Of a stretch of 64,000 bases of DNA, positions 55,949-64,000 are shown piece after piece (the stretch's first letter is position 1; every line of letters begins with the position of its first letter). The notes beneath the pieces were generated by a model, which made no database searches, was not told the DNA's origin, and saw nothing but the letters and a program-made list of their open reading frames with translations. A program made the translations under genes and the position numbers. The DNA is taken from positions 185,630,501 through 185,694,500 of the forward strand of contig JAUMIR010000004.1 in the NCBI GenBank assembly GCA_030847615.1. Reading direction: 5' to 3'. Source of the DNA: Gambelia wislizenii (taxonomy: Eukaryota; Chordata; Lepidosauria; Squamata; Crotaphytidae).

Positions 55949-56149
55949 GCTGGCAGGAACATTTTTGCCTACAGTCTCAAGAATTTGATCAGGAGGGCTT
56001 TAAACTGAGTCATATGGGGGAGGGAGACAGTATTCTGGAAGGCAAAAGGGCTGGAGAAAATAGTCAACCTGTCATACAGGGAACAAGGCAAACAGCGCAA
56101 GGACCCAACAGTGGGAGGCAAAAAAACTTGCACAGGCAGCAAGTAAAGG

Positions 56150-57803
56150 GAACACATGGTCTTAGATGTCTCTACACTAATGCACAGAGCATGGGAAATA
56201 AGCAAGATGAACTTGAACTCCTAGCACTACAAAGCAAGTATGATATAACAGGCATTACAGAAACCTAGTGGGATGAGACTCATGATTGGAATGTAGGAAT
56301 AGAGGGGTATAACCTTTTTAAGAGAAACAGGCCAAACAGGAAAGGAGGAGGAATAGCATTATATGTCAGGTATATTTACACCAGTGAAGAGATCCATGAC
56401 ATCAATACTGGAAGCCAGGTGGAGAGCATCTGGATAAAAATTAAAGGGGAGGGAAACAACAGGGATGTTATTGTGGGACTCTACTACAGACCCTCAAGTC
56501 AGACGGAGGAATTGGATGATGCCTTTCTAGAACATATGACCACACACGAAGAAAGGAGAGATGTAGTAGTGATGGGTGACTTCAACTATCCTGATATTTG
56601 CTGACAATCTAACTCAACCAAAACTTCAAGGTCTAGCAAATTCCTTACTTGCCTGGAAGACAATTTCATGGTCCAAAAGGTGGAAGAGGCAACAAGGGGG
56701 TCAGCTACTTTAGATCTGATCCTAACCAACAGGGATGACCTGGTTAATGGGGTGCATGTGGTGGAATCCTTAGGTGAGAGTGATCATGTTCTCCTGGAGT
56801 TTGTTATACAAAGGAAAGGAGAAGCCAGGCATAGTCAGACATGCGTTCTTGACTTTAGGAGAGCTGATTTCAATAAACTCAGGGAAACACTGGGGGTGAT
56901 CCCATGGTCAGGAATACTAAAAGAGAAGAGACCTCTAGATGGATGGGACTTTCTCAAAAGGGAGATACTGAAGGCAAAATTTCAAACAGTACCATTGAGG
57001 AAGAAAAATGGGAGGTGTCTCAAGAAATCAGGATGGATGACTAAAGAAATTTCAATGGAGTTAAGTTTTAAACAGAACATGTATAGGCAATGGAAAAAGG
57101 GGGAAATCACCAAAGAAGAATTCAAACAGATAGTGAACATGTGCAGGAGTAAAGTCAGAAAAGCTAAAGTGCAGAATGAGCTCAGGCTTGCTAGAGAGGT
57201 TAAGAACAATAAAAAGGGGTTTTTGGGGGGTATGTCCGCAGCAAAAGGAGGAAGAAGGAAATGGTAGGGCCATTACGTGGAGAAGATGGCAAAATGCTAA
57301 CAGGGGACAGAGAAAAGGCAGAATTACTCAACACCTTCTTTGCCTCAGTGTTTTCAGAAAAGGACAAGGGTGACCAACCTGAGGATAAAGGAACAGAGGA
57401 CACAATAGGGGAAATCCAGCACACAATAAGCAAAGAGGTAGTACAGGAATATCTTCTTAAACTAGATGAATTTAAATCTCCAGGACCAGATAAACTAAAT
57501 CCAAGAGTATTAAAAGAGCTGGCAAATATAGTCTCAGAGCCATTGGCAATAATCTTTGAGAACTCCTGGAGAACAGGAGAAGTCCCAGCAGACTGGAGGA
57601 GGGCAAACATTGTCCCCATCTTCAAAAAGGGGGAAAAAGAGGATCCCAACAATTATCATCCAGTTAGTCTGACATCAATACCAGAGACGATTCTAGAGCA
57701 GATCATTAAACAGAGAGTCTGTGAACATTTAGAAGGCAATGCCATAATCACAAAAAGTCAACATGGGTTTCAGAGAAACAAGTCATGCCAGACTAATCTG
57801 ATC

Positions 57804-57852
<49 letters not shown>

Positions 57853-58004
57853 CCAGCTTGGTAGATGAAGGGAATGCTGTGGATATCGTATACCTTGATT
57901 TCAGTAAGGATTTTGACAAGGTTCACCATGACATTCTTGCAAACAAGCTTGTAAAATGTGGGCTAGACAAGTTAACTCTTCAATGGATTTGTAATTGGTT
58001 GACC
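56150..58004 (+). pseudogene. CR1 ORF2, endonuclease and start of RT (copy A)
   Basis: The APE endonuclease starts with LYTNAQSMGNKQDELELL and has ITET then a TAG in place of Trp (near 56267), GGGIALYV, VGLYYRPSS and VVMGDFNYPDI, then a TGA near 56602, and ESDHVLLEFV. The linker (GWMTKEISMELSFKQNMY) and RT ([40 protein letters not shown]) follow, with a frameshift near 57225. Confidence 0.88.
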
Positions 58005-60136
58005 TGGAGTTTGTTATACAATGGAAAGGAGAAGCCAGGCATAGTCAGACACGCATTCTTGACTTTAGGAGAGCTGATTTCAATAAACTCAGGGAAATAC
58101 TGGGGATGATCCCATGGTCAAGAATACTAAAAGAGAAGGGACCTCAAGACGGATGGGACTTTCTCAAAAGGGAGATACTGAAGGCACAATTTCAAACAGT
58201 ACCATTGAGGAAGAAAAATGGGAGGTGTCTCAAGAAACCAGGATGGATGACTAAAGAACTTTCAATGGAGCTAAGTTTTAAACGGAACATGTATAGGAAA
58301 TGGAAAAGGGGGGAAATCACCAAAGAAGAATTCAAACAGATAGCGAACACGTGTAGGAGTAAAGTCAGAAAAGCTAAAGAGCAGAATGAGCTCAGGCTTG
58401 CTAGGGAGGTTAAGAACAATAAAAAGGGTTTTTTGGGGTATGTCCGCAGCAAAAGGAGGAAGAAGGAAATGATAGGGCCGCTAAGTGGAGAAGATGGCAA
58501 AATGCTAACAGGGGACAGAGAAAAGGCAGAATTACTCAACACCTTCTTTGCCTCAGTGTTTTCAGAAAAGGAAAAGGAGGACCAACCTGAGGAGAATGGA
58601 ACAGAGGACACAATAGGGGAAATCCAGCTCAAAATAAGTAAAGAGGTAGTACAGGAATACCTTCTTAATCTAAATGAATTTAAATCTCCAGGACCAGATG
58701 AACTACATCCAAGAGTATTAAAAGAGCTGGCAAATATAATCTCAGAGCCATTGGCAATAATATTTGAGAACTCCTGGAGAACAGGAGAAGTCCCAGCAGA
58801 CTGGAGGAGGGCAAACGTTGTTCCCATCTTCAAAAAGGGGAAAAAAGAGGATCCCAACAACTATCGTCCAGTTAGTCTGACATCAATACCAGGGAAGATT
58901 CTAGAACAGATCATTAAACAGAGAGTCTGTGAACATTTAGAAGGCAATGCCATAATCACAAAAAGTCAGCATGGGTTTCAGAGAAACAAGTCATGCCAGA
59001 CTAATCTGATCTCTTTTTTTGATAAAGTTACCAGCTTGGTAGATGAAGGGAATGCTGTGGACATTGCATACCTTGATTTCAGTAAGGCCTTTGACAAGGT
59101 TCCCCATGACATTCTTGCAAACAAGCTTGTAGAATGTGGGCTAGACAAGTTAACTGTTCAATGGATTTGTAATTGGTTGACCGGCCGAACCCAAAGGGTG
59201 CTCAGCAGTGGCTCCTCTTCATCTTGGAAAGATGTGACCAGTGGGGTGCCACAGGGTTCTGTCCTGGGCCCAGTGCTATTCAACATCTTTATCAATGACT
59301 TAGATGAGGGAATTAGGGGCATACTTATCAAGTTTGCAGATGACACCAAATAGGGAGGAGTAGCTAATACCCTAGAGGACAGGATCAAAATTCAGAATGA
59401 CCTGGATAGACTGGAGAGCTGGGCCAAAGCTAACAAAATGAAATTCAATACGGAGAAATGTAAAGTACTGCATTTAGGGCGGAAAAATGAAATGCATAAA
59501 TATAGGATGGGAGAGACCTGGCTGAATGAGACTACGTGCGAAAGGGATCTAGGAGTCCTAGTAGATCACAAGTTGAACATGAGCCAACAGTGTGATGAGG
59601 CAGCTAAAAAGGCCAATGCAATTTTGGGCTGTATCAATAGAAGTATAGTGTCTAGATCAAGGGAAGTAATAGTGCCACTCTATTCTGCCTTGGTCAGACC
59701 TCACTTAGAATACTGTGTCCAGTTCTGGGCACCACAATTCAGAAAGGATATTGACAAATTGGAGCGTGTCCAGAGAAGGGCAACTAAAATGGTGAAAGGT
59801 CTGGAAACAATGCCTTATGAGGAGAGACTTAGGGAGCTGGGTATGTTTAGCCTGGAAAAAAGACGGTTTAGAGGCGATATGATAGCCCTGTTTAAGTATC
59901 TGAAGGGATGTCACGCTGAGGATGGAGCAGGCTTGTTTTCTGCTGCTCCAGAGACTGGAACACGGAGCAATGGGTGCAAGCTCCAGGAACAGAGATTCCA
60001 CCTCAACATGAGGAGGAACTTTTTGACAGTAAGAGCTGTTCGGCAGTGGAATACACTCCCTCGGAGCGTGGTGGGGTCTCCTTCCTTGGAGGTCTTTAAA
60101 CAGAGGCTGGATGGCCATCTGTCGGGGATGCTTTGA
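58005..60136 (+). pseudogene. CR1 ORF2, nearly intact from endonuclease end to stop (copy B)
   Basis: Starting at [15 protein letters not shown], the frame runs through the linker, fingers and palm ([49 protein letters not shown]), the catalytic FADDTK and the C-terminal domain, to TGA at 60134. Its single stop is TAG at about 59351-59353, where the other copies have Leu right after FADDTK. It lacks most of the endonuclease because of 5' truncation. Confidence 0.9.
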
Positions 60137-60231
60137 TTGTGATTTCCTGCGTGGCAGGGGGGTTGGACTGGATGGCCCTCGTGGTCTCTTCCAACTCTGC
60201 AATTCTATGATTCTATGATTCTATGATTCTA
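58005..60231 (+). mobile_element. Younger CR1 inserted in copy A (copy B), 5'-truncated
   Basis: It starts abruptly in the endonuclease 3' end (TGGAGTTTGTTATACAATGG) and ends in four or more ATTCTATG units. TGACC lies at 58000-58004 and again at 60232-60236, a 5-bp target duplication. Copy A then resumes at 60232. Copy B has very few defects and is the youngest CR1 here. Confidence 0.93.
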
Positions 60232-61268
60232 TGACCGGCCAAACCCAAAGGGTGCTCAGCAGTGGCTCCTCTTTGTCTTGGAAAGATGTGACCAGTGGGG
60301 TGCCACAAGGTTTGGTCCTGGGCCCAGTGCTATTCAACATCTTTATCAATGACTTGGATGAGGGAATTAGGGGCATACTTATCAAATCTGCAGATGACAC
60401 CAAATTAGGAGGAGTAGCTAATACCCTAGAGGACAGGATCAACATTCAGAATGACCTGGATAGACTGGAGAGCTGGGCCAAAGCTAACAAAATGAAATTC
60501 AATACAGAGAAATGTAAGGTACTACACTTAGGGCCAAAAAATGAAATGCATAGATATAGGATGGGGAGACCTGGCTGAATGAGACTACATGTGAAAGGGA
60601 TCTAGGAGTCCTAGTAAACCACAAGTTGAACATGAGTCAACAGTGTGATGCAGCAGCTAAAAAGGCCAATGTGATTTTGGGCTGCATCAATAGAAGTATA
60701 GTGTCCAGATCAAGGGAAGTAATAGTGCCGCTCTATTCTGCCTTGGTCAGACCTCACCTAGAATACTGTGTCCAGTTCTGGACACCACAATTCAAAAAGG
60801 ATATGGACAAATTGGAACGTGTCCAAAGAAGGGCAACTAAAATGATGAAATGTCTGGAAACGATGCCTTATGAGGAGAGATTTAGGGAGCTGGGTATGTT
60901 TAGCCTGGAAAAAAGATGGTTAAGAGGCGATATGATGGCCCTGTTTAAATATTTGAAGGGGTGTCACGTTGAGGATAGAGCAGGCTTGTTTTCTGCTGCT
61001 CCAGAGACTGGAACACAGAGCAATGGATACAAGCTCCAGGAACAGAGATTCCACCCGAACATTAGGAGGAACTTTTTGACAGTAAGAGCTGTTCAGCAGT
61101 GGAACACACTCCCTCAGAGTGTGGTGGGGTCTCCTTCCTTGGAGGTCTTTAAACAAAGGCTGGATGGCCATCTGTCGGGGATGCTTTGATCATGATTTCC
61201 TGCGTGGCAAGGGGTTGGACTGGATGGCCCTCGTGGTCTCTTCCAACTCTGCAATTCTATGATTCTAT
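60232..61268 (+). mobile_element. 3' part of the split CR1 (continuation of copy A)
   Basis: It begins GACCGGCCAAACCCAAAGGG, exactly the RT sequence that should follow position 58004, and runs to an (ATTCTATG)n-like tail. A frameshift near 60567 breaks the frame; the C-terminal domain (MNMSQQCDAAAKKANVILG to LDGHLSGML) is open at 60626-61189. Confidence 0.9.
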
Positions 61269-61269
61269 T

Positions 61270-62171
61270 AGTAAAATGAAAAGCCATTAGAGCAAAACCA
61301 TTAATTGTAACACCTGAATTATCTGTTTCCCCTATTTAAGATGATGAGGAGGAGGAGGAGGTGGATTTTATTTGTGGTGAGCTGTTTTGGGAGCAAGTCT
61401 TGGCAAGGTTGAAAAAAACAGGGCTACAAGACAGAATCTAAATATATTAAATAAATAGATGTGCATACAAGATGGCAAGTGTGTAAAAAAACAAAAAAAA
61501 CCCTACAAGCTTCAGCTATATGGCTGGCCTGTGTGAAATACATAGTAAGGACTTTTAAAAAAAAAACTTGGGTAAAGCTGCAGAAAAATATGTGCTGCCC
61601 ACAGCCTGCAGTTTTGGCAAACATTCTTCAGCAGAATAGGAGCTGGGATGCTCTATGATGTGGCACAGCTGTGACCACCCTGGTTGGCTCTTGGTTCCGA
61701 GCCTGTCATATGTGTTTACCTGCAAATGAATCTCAAAGGCCGCAAAGACAGAGCCGTCTCCAAGAAGAACTAAAAAGAGCAAGGAGCTATTTTAAAGCAA
61801 AAGGATGGTACATCTTGACCATTGACTTCCCATTCACATGAACAAACAGCCCCTATCTGAGCCATAAGGGGTTCCCCCAAATAAAAATTCTTTGCATTTA
61901 AAGAGATTTTTCTAGGAGCAAGAAAGCATCTTGGATGGGATGTGTGTACAATTAAACAAAGCAAACATTCACAACAAGGCAAGTACATTTACATTCTTCC
62001 TTTGCCTTCCCAGGCAAAGAGATGTTAGTGAAACTGATGCCAGAAAGGTCAGGGAGGGCAGATCCCCTAAGGTGGTAAACTTCAATGGGAATTGCTACAT
62101 GAACATAAATATAGTACTTGCAGTGGATGGTTATTTCTATCATTGTAGTAGTTAGTCATTGTTGTAGTAAG
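61270..62171. other. Unassigned stretch
   Basis: No gene is recognised. GATGAGGAGGAGGAGGAGG lies near 61340, and A-runs are near 61490 and 61557. Confidence 0.45.
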
Positions 62172-62173
62172 TA

Positions 62174-62401
62174 CAGTGGGCCCTTGGTATCCACTGGGGT
62201 TTGGTTCCAGGACCCACTGTAGATACCAAAATCCGTGGATGTTCATGTCCCATTATATACAACGGCATAGTAAAATGGTGTCCCTTATATAAAATGGAAA
62301 AATCAAGGTTTGCTTCTTGGAATTTATTTTTAAAAATATTTTTCAAGCCATGGATGGTGGAATCCATGGATGCCAAATCCGTAGATACAAAGGGCTGACT
62401 G
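62174..62401 (+). mobile_element. Tigger-like MITE, second copy
   Basis: CAGTGGGCCCTTGGTATCC and AAAGGGCTGACTG are inverted terminal repeats with TA on both sides (62172-62173, 62402-62403). It is the inverse orientation of the 16910-17119 copy, sharing ATCCATGGATGCCAAATCC. Confidence 0.85.
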
Positions 62402-62403
62402 TA

Positions 62404-62605
62404 TACACCTTTTATCCCACCCTTCCTCCAAGGAGCTCAGGGCCATACACAGGTATCTCTCCCCATTTTATCCTCACAACAACCTGACAGGTTGATCTGA
62501 GAGAGACTGACCAGAGGTCACCCAGGGAACTTATGAATGGGCAAAGATGTGAGCCCAGGTCTCTCAAAGGCTACTGCAACACTCTTTTTCCCTGCGGTGC
62601 AATGG
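62404..62605 (-). mobile_element. MIR-like SINE with L2-type tail
   Basis: ATCCCACCCTTCCTCCAAGG, CTCACAACAACCTGACAGG, CCAGAGGTCACCCAGGGAA and GAGCCCAGGTCTCTC follow the minus-strand order of the family at 54185-54394. Confidence 0.65.
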
Positions 62606-64000
62606 CTTTTCTGGTCCTACTGGCTAGGAAAACTAGCCACTGTCACCAATGTGTTTTTGACAGCAGCTTAAACTTCAGAAATCAGAAGATGAAGTTTCTT
62701 GAAGGTGCAAAAATAAACATTCTCACCTTGCTATAACATCTATCATGTTAAAGGCACTGGAGCAGGAGCTGGCAGAACAAGTTGAAGTAGAAGAAATGGT
62801 TTTGCTTTTTGCAGTTCTTTTGGAGAACTTATTTAACTTATTGCAGTTTTATTGTTTTATTTATTTAATTTATATCCCAAATCTGATTTATTGTGTTATT
62901 AATGGTGTGCAGCATATATACCTGGCCAGTTCTTCCAGCCTGATACATCTTTGAGCATTGTCCTTAAAAGAGAGAGGCTTCACGAGGTCAGCCATCAGGT
63001 GATAAATTGGCCACAATAACTTTGAACACAATGATAGTGTGAAATAGTTGCAATTTGCATTGGTGGATCTCTTTAGCAGGCTTGGAGCAGAAGGACAAAT
63101 CATTATACTTGCTCACACACAGTTCTTATAACTTTTACTGATCCCTTTCCCCGCCCTGCATGCATAAACACACACACAGAGAGAGAGAATCCCACATCAA
63201 AATTTAGATTTTAATTTCAGTGGGAAATGGAGCTGAATTTTGGTTCAAATAGGTCCATAGGACACCATGTACCTTGACAGTGCCATGCCACATAAATCAT
63301 AATAATTTATTTTATATTAAAGAGTAGCCTCACTGAGCAATAGGAAAACAGATGTATTCCAAGGAAGAGATTTGTTCATTCCTAGTTAAATGGAATGGGA
63401 TTAATTGTGAGTGGCCTAATTATCAGAGTGACAGACCACCCCATAATAGTCTTGACACTGTAAGTTACCCATCCTGTATTTACCCAGCCAAGCCCTCCCT
63501 TAAGTTCACCCCAAGGACTACTGTTCTCCCTTTTTATTTTATAGCTCAGGCAGAAAAGACACTTTTTAAAACTCTCTACACATTAGCACCTCATCAGCTT
63601 CCTGGGGTCTTTAGCAAACAGAGCCTTCCTTGCTGAGGAAATAAGGTTTTCCTTGTAATGCAGATGTGAATCTGCAGAGAGAAGGGGGAGCTTCCGGGCT
63701 TTACTTTGAGCCCAGCTGCCATCCAGAGGTTTAGGACTGAGGGGACAGAGTGCGGTTCAGGTGAGCAAACAAATAATAGTAAGTGAAAATTACACTTGGC
63801 AATGATGTGTATTCTCTCTAGAAAAGCTTGGGAAGCCTTGACTGGGGCAGTGGCTTTCATACGTCAGGGAACATTTTCCACACTGACCTGGCTCCCTAGC
63901 AGCCTCTAACATCACCTATAGAATCCATGCGCATTGCAAAGGATTCTGGGGCATGGTCTCCCTCTGGGCCTTTTGGCCTTTACTGTTGCTTCATGTGATG
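62606..64000. other. Unassigned stretch to the window end
   Basis: No gene is recognised; short open frames have no family resemblance. A short (CA)n(GA)n run lies at about 63169-63187, and TTTATTTATTTAATTTATATCCC (SINE-tail-like) near 62855. Confidence 0.45.

Larger units (their letters stand above)
54770..58004 (+). mobile_element. Near full-length CR1 LINE, 5' part (copy A)
   Basis: It includes a CR1-type leader (GGGAGAGGCTGCTTG twice, at about 54840 and 54902), ORF1, the endonuclease and the first part of RT. It stops at GTAATTGGTTGACC because a second CR1 is inserted there; its 3' part is at 60232-61268. A (TA)n tract at about 57809-57848 replaces a few RT codons. Confidence 0.9.

Noticed and set aside
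55482..55949. Cellular GDSL lipase gene
   Set aside because: The GDSL and GTND motifs belong to the CR1 ORF1 esterase and lie directly before a CR1 ORF2.
57809..57848. (TA)n tract as a replication origin or regulatory element
   Set aside because: It is a microsatellite expansion in the middle of a CR1 RT gene; the sister copy has ordinary coding sequence there.
54770..61268. Tandem amplification of CR1 by unequal crossing over
   Set aside because: A 5-bp target duplication and exact continuity of the outer copy across the inner one fit a nested insertion better.

Overview
The window is vertebrate genomic DNA, most likely from a lizard (Squamata). The only host gene I can recognise is the 5' end of FOXA2 at the extreme left, on the minus strand. 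A 29-codon first coding exon (339-425) ends in a consensus splice donor, and GC-rich 5'UTR/promoter sequence lies just to its right. The forkhead-coding exon lies beyond position 1, so nearly all of the remaining 63 kb is DNA upstream of FOXA2. The squamate inference rests on the repeats: CR1 LINEs with (ATTCTATG)n tails, BovB and L1-like LINE remnants, Ty1/copia elements, 5S-rRNA-derived SINEs, MIR/CORE-type SINEs and many hAT/Tigger/Harbinger-like MITEs. The species cannot be determined by eye.

Layout. 0-1 kb: FOXA2 exon, GA/CT-rich intron, CpG-rich 5'UTR. 1-3.6 kb: SINEs, a second CpG-rich stretch and a hAT MITE. 3.8-11.6 kb: two nested copia elements; a complete but frameshifted + strand copy (5949-11277) sits inside an older, internally deleted minus strand copy. 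11.8-15.4 kb: SINEs, a solo LTR with a 4-bp target duplication, a BovB fragment and palindromic MITEs. 15.5-26.9 kb: three truncated CR1 copies, a degraded L1, Tigger-like MITEs, and a 329-bp palindromic MITE inside a CR1. 27.0-31 kb: an unclassified TIR element, then an APE-type LINE lacking the first half of its reverse transcriptase. 31-42 kb: mostly unassigned, sparser in repeats, with candidate regulatory sequence (paired FOXA-type sites near 36.3 kb) and scattered MITEs, SINEs and L2. 42.4-43.3 kb: a hAT MITE split by a copia solo LTR. 45.1-47.6 kb: a TIR element with internal repeats. 48.0-53.6 kb: a 5.6-kb hAT transposon with exact 8-bp target duplications, a nearly intact transposase gene (one internal stop) and a 2.2-kb array of tandem hairpins. 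54.8-61.3 kb: a near full-length CR1 split by a second, younger CR1. 61.3-64 kb: a Tigger-like MITE, a MIR-type SINE and unassigned sequence.

The mobile elements do not form a pathway; they are a layered insertion record. Target-site duplications give the order at several nested sites. The best candidates for something undescribed are the hairpin-array hAT element, the 45.1-47.6 kb TIR element and the GGACTTTTTCGG palindromic MITE family. All family names come from motif recognition by eye, without database searches.
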